From the NCBI GenBank assembly GCA_964036195.1, contig OZ038456.1, positions 13,702,001 through 13,766,000 of the forward strand: a DNA stretch of 64,000 nucleotides, given 5' to 3'. Positions 32,501 through 42,653 of the stretch are shown here, piece by piece. The stretch is from Sphaerolaimus hirsutus (taxonomy: Eukaryota > Nematoda > Chromadorea > Monhysterida > Sphaerolaimidae). A model generated the notes under the pieces. The model made no database searches. It was not told the DNA's origin and saw nothing but the letters and a program-made list of their open reading frames with translations. How positions within the stretch are numbered: position 1 is the first letter of the stretch; each line of letters opens with the position of its first letter. The position numbers were made by a program, and so were the translations under genes.

Positions 32501-34707
32501 CCATCAAATATACTGTGAAATCTGCCCTACCTATCTGAAGAGGGTACCTGGAATTGTGTTGAATTTTAAATCAGAAATATTTATGAGATTTCTTTCACTA
32601 TTTTGTTCATAATTTGTTGTCAGTTAATTACAAAATACAGTTACCTACATCTCTGTGTGGCATCGACTATGGTCGGTAGACAATGGTGACTACCGTATTA
32701 CCTCGAATTATCCCCCCCCCCCTTGAATTAACCCCCCCTCGAATTAACCCCCCCCTCAAAATGGGCTGGGGGAAAAATAAACCCCCCCTCGAAATACCCC
32801 CCCTCCGGAATGATGTACATCATGTATGCAATGTACATGATGTATTTTTTATTACTTATTTGCATCGCAGCTACTCTTATACGCTCATTCGTGTACAGAT
32901 GTACATCTACAGCCCCAATATAACCTATATTCTCACGTTTATTACCGTTTTTGTGTAAGAAAAGGTGTATTCTTTACTATGAATTTCACGAAAATTTCTG
33001 GTGAAATAATAAAAAACCCCCTCGAAAAACCCCCCCTCAAATTTTGCTGGCGAAATAATAAACCCCCATGGGGGTATTTCGAGGTAATACGGTATGTGTC
33101 GGAGTTCATCAAATGTTTTAGCTATTGTTTGTAATCATCCTAATCGCTGCACTAAAGTGATCGCCACATCATTCTGATCATTTTAAGTGCTCAACGATCA
33201 AAATCTGTAGAGAATTCATGGAAATACGCAGTTCCGTCTGAGGGCGCGGCCACTAAGAAACTACTAAATATCAGAATTTTTACGTTTTCCCCAGTACCCG
33301 GGTATTTCGGTCAGGAAAACGTAACAAAACGTAATGGTATTTTTGGAAAACGTAAACGTAAACGTAAATATAAATACCCGAATAACCGGGTATTTCGGGT
33401 AAACGTAAATACGTTTTTCCAAGTCTGTCACAAACCAGCTTAGAACGCATTTGAGTTTTCTTCAGTGAGGTGACCGTCAACTACAGTTGACGGTAATAAA
33501 AAATGACTCATCGTGGAAAACTCAAACACGTTCAAAGCTCATTTATGAGTTTTCGAAATCTCGTGCATGCAGCAAACCTAAGACAGAAATGTAGAGTATC
33601 ATGTACGCCGAGTATATGTAATCACACACAAATGGGATAACAATTTTTATTGTTGTCGGCGGTTTGTCGGTGCCATTTCTTCAAAGTAGCCTAAGACTGT
33701 CGGTTAAGAATGTCCGTTGGACTGATACCGGAATAAATGTAGGTAAAAAGTGGGTGAATATTGAAAATCTGCAAATCTGTCTTGCATTGTTCCTGCATTA
33801 TATAATTATTGTTTATATAACAATTTTGGTCACACGCAGCCTCAATTCAGCCATGCCTGGGACCAAATGCTTTGGCAGCGAGAACGATTATAGCGTTGAG
33901 TAGTTTGCTGTTTATGTTCCTGCTCATCGCAGTGACGGACATGGGTCACCCAAAGGTTTGTCTGTGTGTTTTTTATTCAAAAAAAAACTTGATTAAGTAC
34001 ATTGCACCGGCACCTTGACTAGCTAGCACCCGATTCAAATTGAACCAAAATGAAAACTGATTGCCATAATCGTTTTGAAAATGTGAATGAAGCACATTGA
34101 GTAAACTATTTGTGAGTGCCAAGGAAATAGAATACCTAGCTAGGTGTTCAATCCAAACGAGCCATATACAGTATTCAATTGAAATATCCCCAGGTTGTTT
34201 AATATTTTCACCAGCAAATTTTAAGGGGGGGGGGTAAATTCCAGGGGAGCTTTTTAGAGGGGGCATTATTTCATCAAAAATTGTGGAAGAGGATTATAGT
34301 AAAGAAATAGCAGGCTTTTACTTAACTCGGCAGTATGCTGTGCATTTTTCTGAATGATACACTCCATCATGACGTCATCTTTAATAAAACAAAATCGTTC
34401 CAGATCGTACATTAAACCTGCCACCAACAACCATTCCACACCGCAGGTATCCTATCTCACAATCTTGGACCTGTACAGCTTTGTGAGCACAGTCTTCCTT
34501 CTGGTGAATGTATTCGAGCTGTCAATCATCGGTTTATACGTGGGCCACTCCCCTGTGAATGTGGTTCCGGCGAAATGTGATGGAATTTTGCTTAAGGGTC
34601 ATATGAATTCGACTAGACGGGCAATGGGGATCGATGTGGTGTTTATTGCTTTTTATGTCATCGCATTTGTTGCGTTTAATGTTGTTTATTGGCTGGTATT
34701 TCTGTGA
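23507..34707 (+). CDS. Cys-loop (pentameric) ligand-gated ion channel subunit, anion-channel-like
   Basis: Six exons join in phase: 23507-23653, 25058-25311, 25778-26000, 31634-31760 (or from 31649), 33840-33955 and 34447-34707. They encode 375 residues. Signal peptide 1-~21; loop A WVPDTVFF. The Cys-loop spans C148-C162 with exactly 13 residues between (HYPFDKF). TM1 is about 234-251 (YIPAILIVIVS), TM2 264-283 with L9' at 274, TM3 about 290-318 and TM4 about 346-375 (FNVVYWLVFL). The segment before TM2 (LGPNALAAR) aligns without gaps to the anion-channel LDxNAVPAR. The usual -2' Pro is Ala, and pore positions 12' and 13' are Phe and Leu. The TM3-TM4 loop is only about 28 residues. Loop C lacks the extra Cys pair of glycine-type receptors. 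The family makes plasma-membrane channels; the ligand cannot be predicted. The exon 1 donor is the least certain join. Confidence 0.9.
23973..24211. repeat. Foldback element with GAGAAGTGA words
   Basis: GCCAGTTCCGCAAATTGAGA on the left faces its inverse on the right. The arms are made of GAAGTGAAATGGCAAAT words. It lies in intron 1 of the channel gene. Similar GCC-TTCCGCAA tips are seen at 36530-36894. Confidence 0.75.
24276..24940. mobile_element. AACCCGAT-word hAT-like element with 8-bp duplication
   Basis: Tips TAAGGTTGGGAACCC and ATTCCCAACCCTA, flanked by GTGTGTAG on both sides (24268-24275 and 24941-24948). Both ends are AACCCGATACCCGA words. A 300-bp unique centre shows no transposase. 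It lies in intron 1 of the channel gene. Confidence 0.9.
25430..25600. mobile_element. Partial TACCGTATTTCTCC-family element (uninterrupted inner part)
   Basis: Contains GCACGCTGGGAGCAAACACA, AATATGTAAATATT, TAACGCCC and AACGCCCGGGCGTTATACA. The same order occurs at 26890-26931 plus 31228-31376, but there a TACCGTATTTCC element splits it. This copy is therefore an empty site. Confidence 0.7.
25600..25742. mobile_element. Half TACCGTATTTCC element
   Basis: Matches the subterminal block of the family (TTTCTGGCGAAAAAATAACC, C-rich tracts) and ends TTTCGAGGAAATATGGTA. The opposite tip is missing. It lies directly upstream of channel exon 3. Confidence 0.6.
26097..26601. repeat. About 0.5-kb foldback (inverted repeat) in intron 3 of the channel gene
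   Basis: GCGATTACAGCTCGGACGTA at the left is matched by its inverse at the right. The arms pair through ACATGAAAGTGGATGATG, ATACAGGTCTGCAATTTTTC and GTGAAAATTC, down to a centre near 26340. Arm identity is roughly nine in ten by eye. Confidence 0.8.
27300..27540. repeat. Degenerate GAGTTTATGGGAGTT repeat, upstream block
   Basis: Several diverged copies of the ~30-bp GAGTT...TTAGGGGCTGAGTT unit that is regular at 29524-29925. They mark the left edge of the composite satellite. Confidence 0.7.
27540..29524. repeat. Complex satellite, unit about 115-150 bp
   Basis: More than a dozen tandem units share TGCACTCCATTTTGACACTA, CATTACCATAACCCTGAAAA, CAAAAACTTTCAA, GTGAAATGATGCATTT and GGGTTTCTGATTGCACTGAT. 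A higher-order period is visible: units with ATGGATTTGTGGGTTTC alternate with GATTGCACTGATTTGA units. No coding potential. Confidence 0.88.
29524..29925. repeat. 30-bp minisatellite, about 13 units
   Basis: The unit is GAGTTTATGGGAGTTTCCAA followed by ATTAGGGGCT (30 bp). Because 30 is a multiple of three, long open frames run through it in several phases and give spurious decapeptide repeats. Confidence 0.92.
29925..30440. repeat. 27-30-bp G-rich minisatellite
   Basis: Units read GGTCCCCAGGGGGTGCCATT followed by TTTGGGG. Around 18 copies with variable G-run length. It follows the 30-bp array directly, forming one continuous repeat block. The G-rich strand could form G-quadruplex-like structure. 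Confidence 0.9.
30482..30956. mobile_element. TAGCAGGATTCTCTC inverted-repeat element
   Basis: Tips TAGCAGGATTCTCTCCAACC and GGTCGGAGAGAATCCTGCTA extend inwards through GGGTTTTGTGGTTCTCTACA and its inverse. The interior (ATTACAACAAA, GCACACTGCACACCATCATA) is shared with 39623-40660. Confidence 0.8.
32097..32610 (+). mobile_element. ACGTAAACG-word element with a coding remnant, truncated
   Basis: Left tip CAGAGTTGTACAAATACTGG followed by AAACGTAAACGTAAACG words, then a unique region related to 58310-59330 in inverted order. Within it, 32471-32575 encodes LHQIYCEICPTYLK-x-VPGIVLNF. The minus-strand relative at 58300-58405 encodes a similar peptide. The protein family is unknown to me; the C-x2-C suggests a small metal-binding motif. 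Confidence 0.6.
32691..33094. mobile_element. TACCGTATTACC element (TA-target MITE), long complete copy
   Basis: Inverted relative of the copy at 10960-11416: tips TACCGTATTACCTCGAATTA and TATTTCGAGGTAATACGGTA. C-rich blocks and the palindromic GATGTACATCATGTATGCAA segment lie inside. It cuts into the ACGTAAACG-type element that continues at 33095-33428. Confidence 0.8.
33095..33428 (-). mobile_element. ACGTAAACG-word element with ACCCGGGTA blocks, truncated
   Basis: The same sequence, read in inverted order, follows the tip CAGAGTTGGAAAAACGT at 57309. Shared segments include CCGTCTGAGGGCGCGGCC, AGAGAATTCATGGAAATA and GCTATTGTTTGTAATCAT. The inner end is replaced by the element at 32691-33094. 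Confidence 0.65.
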
Positions 34708-34969
34708 GGAGAGTTGTACTTGTAGTGACGTGAATAGCGCCTGAATTAAGGCTCCAGTTTTATGATGAAACCAAAATTGCTGCATGATAAAGGCAGCTTT
34801 GTTTAATCATTTTTTTTTCATTTCTTGTGAAGCTTTTGGCATTTTCCAATTTTACACACCAAATAATTCCCCTCGACATAGCCCCAGCGTGATTATCTTT
34901 TATCAACATTCGCGTCTACGCTATTGCATAGTAAATTTATTACTATTAAATACTACTATGAATTTTTAC

Positions 34970-35415
34970 TAGGGTTCAAACGGGATCCCGATCCCGATCC
35001 CGGATCCCGTGAAATTCCGGGATTTAGCAGTCCCGATCCCGAAACTTTTCAAATCCCGATCCTGATCCCGAGAAACTCCAAAGTCCGGGATCCCGATCCC
35101 GGAAAAATTAGTGGAAATTATCAAAAGTGAAAAAACAACGTTTTTGCATGCAAAAATGTTAACGCAAACGCCCAGCGTTCATTTTATGCCACGTTTCTGG
35201 CATTCAACAGTGTTTTTAGACCTTTATGAACAACTGTGGATGCCAAAACATTGGCCAAAATCTCTATCCCAAGACCCCAATCCCGATCCCGAAAAAATGC
35301 CAATCCCGATCCCGATCCCGTGACCCCAATCCCGACCAATCCCGATCCCGATCCCGATCCCGAAATCTCAAAAAACCAATCCCGATCCCGAAAAGTCAAT
35401 CCCGTTTGAACCCTA
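34970..35415. mobile_element. CCCGAT-word hAT-like element
   Basis: Tips TAGGGTTCAAACGGGATC and inverse, the same unique centre as 18118-18538. Flanks ATTTTTAC and CTTTTAAC match at 6 of 8 bases, a decayed target duplication. It lies 3' of the channel gene. Confidence 0.85.
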
Positions 35416-35499
35416 CTTTTAACATACCTATATGAGAGCAGTGGTTTTCTGACGAAACGGATTTGAATCCATACAAAGTTAATCTTGAGGAATGATGAC

Positions 35500-35971
35500 T
35501 AGGGTGTCAAAAAAATTTTTTACAGGAAACGTAAACGGACAAAAAAAATTCAGCAGCCGGAAAACGGAAACGGAAAAAAAATTTAGCAGCCGGAAAATGG
35601 AATGGAAAACCGAAAAAAAATTGCACTTGCCGGCAAACGGAAACGGAAATGAAAAAAAAATTCAGCGGCCAGAAAATGGAAAACAAGGCCAAAAAACGCG
35701 AAATGGAAAATAAAATTTGCACGGAAACAGTAAAAATGCTGAAATTTTGCCGGAAAATGGGAAAAAAATTGCTGAAATTTGCTGGAAATGGTAAAAATTG
35801 CTGAAATTTTGATGGAAAACGGAAAAAGCCAGAAATACTGAAAATTTAGCTGGAAAATGAAAAATGTGTGGGAAAAATGGAAAAAGAAACTGAAAAAAAA
35901 ATTCAGCGGCCGGAAAACGAAACGGAAAACTGAAAAAATTCGCCTTCGGAAAACGGAAATTTGACACCCTA
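35500..35971. mobile_element. GGAAAACGG-word hAT-like element with 8-bp duplication
   Basis: Tips TAGGGTGTCAAAAAA and TTTGACACCCTA, flanked by ATGATGAC on both sides (35492-35499 and 35972-35979). The interior is AAACGG words with variants, as in 13193-13819. Confidence 0.92.
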
Positions 35972-36240
35972 ATGATGACCATTAAATAAGTGAGCTTGGT
36001 GAGTTTTTTTTGTGGTATTTATTTGGTAAATAAAAATTTGTGGTATTCTGTAAAATAACAAAAAAACAACAGCAACTAAAAATTAAGGAAAGGTGTTTGA
36101 TGGATTTTGTCTATTACAGAGGTTTGCATGATTTTTCATCTGACAATCCAGTCGATTGTAAAAATGAACATTTAATCACATTAATTATCATGAACTTTGC
36201 AAGCCATTTTTAGCCATGCAAACTGTCACGTTTCGTCTGG

Positions 36241-36460
36241 TGGCAGTCCCAAGCCCTGTAAAGTGTAAAGTAAAGTGTCAAATGTAAAGTCAAATGCAAA
36301 GTAAAGTGTCAAATGTAAAGTCAAATGCAAAGTAAACTGTCAATTGTCAAGCAAAGTTCAGTAATAAAATCTTTTCTTTTTTGTTTTGATTGACACTTTA
36401 CTTTGCATTTGACTTTACATTTGACACTTTACTTTACACTTTACAGGGCTTGGGACTGCC
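36241..36460. repeat. Foldback element of TGTAAAGT words
   Basis: GGCAGTCCCAAGCCCTGTAA on the left faces its inverse on the right. The arms consist of AAAGTAAAGTGTCAAATG words. The same family is at 37824-38157. Confidence 0.8.
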
Positions 36461-36529
36461 CCCTGGTATTTATTCTGATCAAGCAGTGTCAAATTTCAGA
36501 CTATCTTTATCCACATATGATTACAGGGG

Positions 36530-36894
36530 GCCATTTCCGCAAGTGGTAAAGTAAAACTGAAAACACTTTTCACTTTACTCTTTACTAAACTCTTTAATTT
36601 TCCACTAGTGGAACCAGCACCAGGGGACAGTCCCAAAGTGCCAACTATGTCTCCAAATCTTATGTTTTTGTATCGAAATCTTATGTTTGATAATAAGATT
36701 CGGATTCAAAGCAACATAAAATCTGGATACATAACATACGATTTGGATACACCGTGGACACTTTGGGACTGCCCCCTGTTGCTGGTTTCACAAGTGGGAA
36801 ATTTAAGAATAAAGTAAAAAGTAAAGAGTAGGGTAAACAGTGAAGAGTGAAGGGTAAATTTTTATGTTTTTACTTTACCACTTTGGGAACTGGC
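36530..36894. repeat. Foldback element with a second foldback nested in it
   Basis: GCCATTTCCGCAAGTGGTAA on the left is roughly inverted at TTACCACTTTGGGAACTGGC. Inside, GGGGACAGTCCCAAAGTG (36616) faces ACTTTGGGACTGCCCCC (36760). Confidence 0.65.
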
Positions 36895-37347
36895 TGGCCA
36901 CTGGTGCTGCATCTGCATCATCGGATCATTTTACCAATTATTTACCCAGGTTGGTTAGGTTGCTAAGTGATTGCATACTGACAGTAAAAACCTATTCTTT
37001 TCTGGCCGTGTAACCGTGAAAACAGCGCCTTCCGTGATATTTGTTTTGCTTTTTTAGATTTCGCACAATGTGCACAGTTGTGAGCTGGCATGGTGCCAAC
37101 ATTTCGTTTTGTTGATCAATTAAAAATACGCACCAATTAAGCCGGGTCAATATTTGTCTGCTGACCGACAGTAGACGATCGTGAACATTATTGTGAAATT
37201 ACAGCGAGTGCAGAGTATCAAGTGAACCATGTATACCATTTTGAATAAAAATTAGCAAAGTGAAGAATCCTTGAGCAGTGCATCATTTTTTTCACATCAC
37301 ATCACGGGTTTTTTCTTTGTTTTAAGGTTATCACAAAAAGGCTAAAG

Positions 37348-37516
37348 ACTTTTTTCCATCGGATATTTGACTTCGGATGGCTGTCAAATGAGCAGCAATG
37401 CACACAGAAAGCTAAAAATTTACATGTGGCATAAAGGCACCTTAATCTACAAAAATTCATCCCCTGTATATCCTGACACCGGTCGCACAGGGCGACATTG
37501 CAATTTCTTCTTCCAG
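37348..37516 (+). CDS. Candidate exon of the downstream receptor gene or of another gene
   Basis: Open segment between an AG and a good donor (TTCCAG|GTCAGG). It reads FSIGYLTSDGCQM ... LKIYMWHKGTLIYKNSSPVY ... CNFFFQ, with normal amino-acid composition and no relation to nearby repeats. I do not recognise the family. By position it could be an N-terminal exon of the plus-strand ionotropic receptor, but no phase check is possible. Confidence 0.3.
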
Positions 37517-37823
37517 GTCAGGAGGCTAAAGACCATTTCCAGGCTTCCTGGAGTGTATGTGTTTTATTTATACAGATTTTCGATAATTTTTTCCCTATTT
37601 TGACCGATTTGTTCCCCTTTTTCCATTCTTTGCCTTCAAAAAGTTTATCTGAAGTACGTTTTCTGTACTCGCGCACTTTCAAAAGGTATATGTAAATGTG
37701 ACTCATGTGAGTACTAGTACTTTTTCAGTGGAAACGTAAACGTATTTACTCAGTACTCGAGTATACATATTTTGTGAGTAAAAGTAAATACATTTTAACA
37801 ACTATGGTGCAATGTCACGCTGG

Positions 37824-38157
37824 TGGCAATCCCAAGCACTGTAAAGTGTAAAGTAAAGTGTCAAATGTAAAGTCAAATGCAGAGTCAAATGTCAAATGTA
37901 AAGTCAACTGTAAAGTAAAGTGTCAAATGTGTATCCAAATTTTTTTTTTCGTATCCAAATCTTATATTTTTGTATCCAAACCTTATGTCGAAAAAAAATA
38001 TTTGGTTACAAAAACATAAGATTTGGATATGAAACAAAAAGATTTGGATACATAATTGACACTTTACTTTACATTTGACATTTGACTTTGCATTTGACTT
38101 TGCATTTGACTTTACATTTGACACTTTACTTTACACTTTACAGGGCTTGGGACTGCC
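37824..38157. repeat. Foldback element of TGTAAAGT words, longer copy
   Basis: GGCAATCCCAAGCACTGTAA on the left faces its inverse on the right. The arms carry CAAATGTAAAGTCAAATG words and the centre ATCCAAATCTTAT words. It is a longer relative of 36241-36460. Confidence 0.8.
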
Positions 38158-38168
38158 CCTGGCACCAG

Positions 38169-38288
38169 CCTAAGCATCGTCTTGAGCTGGCACAAAGTGC
38201 GGCGAATTTTCTTCTTCAGCAAATAAATTTGAGCATTCTGTCTGCGACAAAATATCGGTTTGATAGCAAGCTGAACTCGTGGTTCAGT
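38169..38288 (+). CDS. Candidate exon, unidentified
   Basis: 40 codons between CACCAG and AGT|GTGTTT, reading PKHRLELAQSAANFLLQQIN ... DSKLNSWFS. It is protein-like and directly abuts the foldback element at 37824-38157, so its left edge may be disturbed. No family recognised. Confidence 0.25.
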
Positions 38289-38651
38289 GTGTTTTGTTTT
38301 TAGCAATGTCTCAAATTTCATTTCATTTGCGCTTTACTATTTGCTCATCGGATAAATAGGATATCTGATATCGCTCACAGTAGACTGGAAACGTTGTTTC
38401 TGTGTCTAGAATCTAGAAGGATGGTCTTCTATACAGAATCACTAATGCTGAAACTAGAAATCAATCGAACAAAAACTCATTTGAGTATAAAAATATAGAA
38501 CTAGGTAAATGACTTCTATGCAAAATGCATAAAGAACTGCATATTCCCTCAAACTGTCTGTGATTGGCATGTTTTTATATTAATTTATATTTTATGCAGG
38601 TATCCATTTGGTTTACCCCCTCCCCTTGTTCTGTGGTTCAATTGCTTGCAG

Positions 38652-38840
38652 TCATTCAGTTTTGAACATAAAATGACTAATTTTACTAATTCAACAGTTG
38701 TGCCAATCAAAACATTCCGTTATTTGGTTTGGCCCTATCCACCATATGTTTTCCCATGTGGAGTGCAATTTTGGAAGAAATACTGGCATTTGAACTTAAA
38801 GACACTAGATTCGCACAAAATATTAAATCTCGGATGCCCA
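38652..38840 (+). CDS. Candidate exon: start of a glutamate-receptor-like ligand-binding domain
   Basis: Preceded by a clear acceptor (TTGCTTGCAG). It contains TFRYLVWPYPPYVFP, reminiscent of the first strand of an ionotropic receptor S1 half (L-x-V ... PPF/YV). A donor lies at CCA|GTACCAG or seven bases later. It is compatible with the plus-strand receptor at 52165-62403, but lies 13 kb upstream with a retroelement in between. Confidence 0.35.
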
Positions 38841-38998
38841 GTACCAGGTCCAGATATCACATCAAATTAGCAATCATTCGTTGTTCATTAATAGCACAGC
38901 TTCTTTCGGATTCAGTTCCAATTAGGTATCCAGTTCCTTCCGTATGATGTGGTATATTTTTATCAAAAGTTTTGATTCCATATGATATGATGCGGTAT

Positions 38999-39182
38999 TA
39001 CCGTATTTCCTCGAAATACCCCCCCATTTGAAATACCCCCCGTCTCGAAATACCCCCTCAAAATGGGCACTATGAACTTATAACACCCCCCCCCTCGAAA
39101 TACCCCCCTCGTTTAACCCCCCCTCAAAATTTCCACCCTAAAAAAATAAACCCCCCGGGGTGTAATTCGAGGAAATACGGTA
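38999..39182. mobile_element. TACCGTATTTCC element (TA-target MITE), short complete copy
   Basis: Tips TACCGTATTTCCTCGAAATA and its inverse, flanked by TA. Almost the whole body is the C-rich subterminal repeat. Confidence 0.82.
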
Positions 39183-39388
39183 TCCACCAAATATATAAAG
39201 TCCAAAGAGATGTACTTCATGTTGTCCAATGAGATGTACTTAGGTAATATCTTGTGGATAAAAATATCTAAAAGCAAAATAATTCTGCATTGATCAACTC
39301 CCATTATTTAGCTGTGAATAAGTCCCAGTCTTTGCCAATGGTTGCTTTTTTATGTGTACCCATGGAATAAATGTGTTGATTCTCCAAG

Positions 39389-39477
39389 TCATGAAGTTCG
39401 TTTTGCCTGAGCTTATACAAAAGCCGTTCATTGTGGACCATTATATCAACACAGAAGAGGCTCTAGCATTTTTAGAG
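39389..39477 (+). CDS. Candidate exon, unidentified
   Basis: Reads VMKFVLPELIQKPFIVDHYI ... EEALAFLE and ends at a donor GAG|GTAATT. Composition is strongly protein-like. It lies between the S1-like candidate exon and the certain exons of the receptor gene on the same strand, but its place in that protein is unclear. Confidence 0.35.
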
Positions 39478-39622
39478 GTAATTTTACAGAAATTTTTCCT
39501 ACATTTTTGATGACAAAATGGCTGTTTTTAATCTGCATATTTACAAAACTGCGCTAGTGTACCAGCAGCCTACCAGGAAAAGGAATAAATTTTTATCCAC
39601 GTGCAGTTTGAATTATAGAGTA

Positions 39623-40660
39623 ACTAGCAGGATTCTCTCTGACCTTTGGTCGGGTTTTGTAGTGCTTTAAAAATTAAAACACTAATGGAAATGTATTGCA
39701 CACATCAAAAAAATACACTCATAAATAAAACTTTGACATAGTAACAACCTTTAGCACATTATTCCACACCACTGTTGTGACCAAATGGTTTAAATTTGCA
39801 ACTATATTAATATAATCAAATATAAATACATTAAAACCACACACACAACAAAAAATGAGTGTTTGGATGCATGGTGAAGCATTGTGATGTGTCTTCACAC
39901 TGACGCTTCCCGACGTTCACGACGCTTCCCGACGCTTCATGAACATGCTCTGCACTTCCACGCGCTTCACGAAATTTTGTGTGAAGACACTTCATGCTTC
40001 TTAACATAGTTCTGGCATGCAAATGTATATGTCAGTGAAGCGTCTGGAAGCGCCAGTGTCTTCCACATTTTTGGAAGCGCGTGAAGCGTTTGTGAAGCTA
40101 GGTGAAGCGTGTGGAAGACACTTCACCACAAATTTCAGCATTCTTGGTGAAGTGTGCTGAAGCGAGCCGCTTCACGGGCGTCCAGCCGCTTCCCAATGCA
40201 CCACACACACATTTTTTGCTGTGACAAGCACAGTCACACACATTTTGTCTGCACCTAAACAAACCTCACTTCATTCGCCTCACCCATACCTACCTTCTCC
40301 TCCGTAAGCATAATATTATATGTATAAACATAACCAATATAAGATTACAACAAACTTGGCTAACTTGCATAAAAAACAGCATCCTATCACAACACCTATA
40401 TGAAACGCTATGCACACTGCACACCATCATACAAAATTGCAAACTAATTTTCAAATTTCAATATTGAGTTCCATGTCCAAAACAATTTAAGGAACGATAG
40501 AAAAATTGATTGGAAAAACATTGCTTCATTCATATTGTTCTCCTTATTGTACTTTTTTTTTCTCCCTATTGTTGCTACATTACATACTGCCTTTTAAAAT
40601 ACATGGCTAGAATGCGGGCAAACTTAACTAAGGCACTGTATACCCTCCAATAAAACACCA
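39623..40660. mobile_element. TAGCAGGATTCTCTC-family element with a nested element
   Basis: Begins ACTAGCAGGATTCTCTCTGA; the interior (ATTACAACAAACTTGGC, GCACACTGCACACCATCATA) matches 30600-30890. It is interrupted by the element at 39844-40223. The right tip is not recognised. Confidence 0.55.
39844..40223. mobile_element. GAAGCG/CGCTTC-word element, CACARCAAAAAAT tips
   Basis: CACAACAAAAAATGAG on the left faces ATTTTTTGCTGTG on the right. Between them are GTGAAGC, GACGCTTCCCGACG and GAAGCGTGTGGAAGACAC words in both orientations. Relatives are the outer pieces at 54839-54995 and 56106-56276. Confidence 0.65.
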
Positions 40661-40767
40661 CACTTCTGTTTCAGAGCATGTTTACTTTTATTCTCCCTCA
40701 TCAATAAACATAAATAGTAAAGAATTGTAAAGTAGTATCACAAACAGTACAGTAAATAAATATAACG

Positions 40768-41176
40768 TACCGTAAATCCTCAAATAAGTCCTCCCCCTCG
40801 AATAACTCCCCCCCTCGAATAAGTCCCCCTTGTTACATGACTGAGGAAAAAAAAACTCCCCCCCTCGATTAACTCCCCCCTACTTTATGGGTGGGAACAA
40901 CGTACATGCATAAACACGTTGTAAATGTATGTGTACATTAAAAGAATGTATTCTTTTGTAGCTGATGTTCACTACATTGATTATTTTGCATTAAATATAG
41001 ATTCATGAACGTATTTCACCCCAATCATACAATTTATTGATCATGCATTTTAGACAATATTCTGACGAAAAAATAACTCCTCCCCTCGAAAAACTCCCCC
41101 CCTCGAATAAGTCCCCCCTCAAAAAATTCTGACGAAAAAATAACTCCCCTGGGGACTTATTCGAGGATTTACAGTA
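40768..41176. mobile_element. TACCGTAAATCCTC element (TA-target MITE)
   Basis: Left tip TACCGTAAATCCTCAAATAA and right tip TTATTCGAGGATTTACAGTA, flanked by TA. C-rich CTCGAATAACTCCC blocks are subterminal. It is a sister family of the TACCGTATTTCC group. Confidence 0.75.
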
Positions 41177-41185
41177 GATTGTAAA

Positions 41186-42653
41186 CAGGGTGCACGCCAG
41201 GTCCGCCACCCAAATTCTGAGTCGGTGCCGGACACCATATCTCCAGTTGTAATGGGGGGATTTATTCGAAATTTTGGGGGCATATACTCAAAACCCACCC
41301 ACTACTATATACCGGCTGGGGAAGGTCGGCGACCCACCTGAGTGTGGGTCGCCGTATAAACGAATAGTTTTTTTGAAAAAATCGCTGTCCACGCGAGGTC
41401 CGCCACCCGTTGTTTTTTTGATATAACGGGCTGCCACACTAAAACTGTTGGGGGGAATTGATCGAAATTTTGAGGGGGTGTACACGACACCCCCACTACT
41501 TTTCACGGAAGGTTGAGCCCCCTGGCAACCACCCTGAGAGTGGACCACTGGAAAATAAAATGATATTTTTGAGAATTCGCTGTCCAGGTTTAGCACTGGA
41601 CAGCAAAAAAAAATTACATTAGAATGTCCCTTGGAGGACAATGTATACCACTGTAAAAAAGTGTGTATTCAAAAAGCAAATTTTAAAACGAAGATTTGAT
41701 CTTGTTCGAAAGTGTATTTGACACCCATACACAAGTTCCAGATTAAATTTCGATTTGAGTCAAATCCTTAATACACACTTTTAAAGCTGGTTTACAATGC
41801 CTTCTAGGAGATGATTTAAGGTAAAAATTCGCGTAAACAACATTGCCCCAAAAATCAACCATGGAGGAGATTTGATGGGGTCACTGTAATGATGTCATCG
41901 ATGACATCATTCCAGGAACAAAATTCGCCTTGTGGGACAGCTTTTGTGTTGACCCCCATCAAATCTCCTCTATGGTTGATTTTTGGAGTAATGTTGTTTA
42001 CGCGAATTTTTACTTTAAATCATCTCCTAGAAGGCATCGTAAACCAGCTTTAAAAGTGTGTATTAAAGATTTGACTTAAATCGAAATTTAATCTGGAACT
42101 TGTGTATGGGTGTCAAATACACTTTCAAACCAGATCAAATCTTCATTTTAAAATTTGCTTTTTGAATACACACTTTTTACAGTGGTATGTATACATTGTC
42201 CTCCAAGGGACATTCTAATGTAATTTTTATTTTTGCTGTCCAGTGCCAGACCTGGTCAGCGAATTCTCAAAAATATCATTTTATTTTCCAGTGGTCCACT
42301 CTCAGGGGGGTCGCCAGGGGGCTCAATCTTCCGTGAAAAGTAGTGGGGGGTGTCGTGTACACCCCCTCAAAATTTCGATCAATTCCCCCCAACAGTTTGA
42401 GTTTGGCAGCCCGTTATATCAAAAAAACAACGGGTGGCGGACCTCGCGTGGACAGCAATTTTTTCAAAAAACTATTCATTTATACGGCGACCCACACCCA
42501 GGTGGGTCGCCGACCTTCCCCAGCCAGTATATAGTAGTGGGTGGGGTTCGAGTATGTGCCCTCAAAATTTCGAATAAATCCCCACACTACAACTGGAGAT
42601 ATGGCGTCCGGCACGGACTCAGAAATTGGGTGGCGGACCTGGCGTGCACCCTG
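41186..42653. mobile_element. Long (about 1.47-kb) foldback element
   Basis: The whole element is two arms of about 730 bp: CAGGGTGCACGCCAGGTCCG on the left and its inverse at the right end. The arms pair nearly continuously through CGGACACCATATCTCCAG, GTGGGTCGCCG, TGGACAGC and AATTTAATCTGGAACTTG. The centre is a palindrome near 41915 (GATGTCATCGATGACATC). No coding sequence is recognised; open frames on the two arms mirror each other. Confidence 0.88.
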
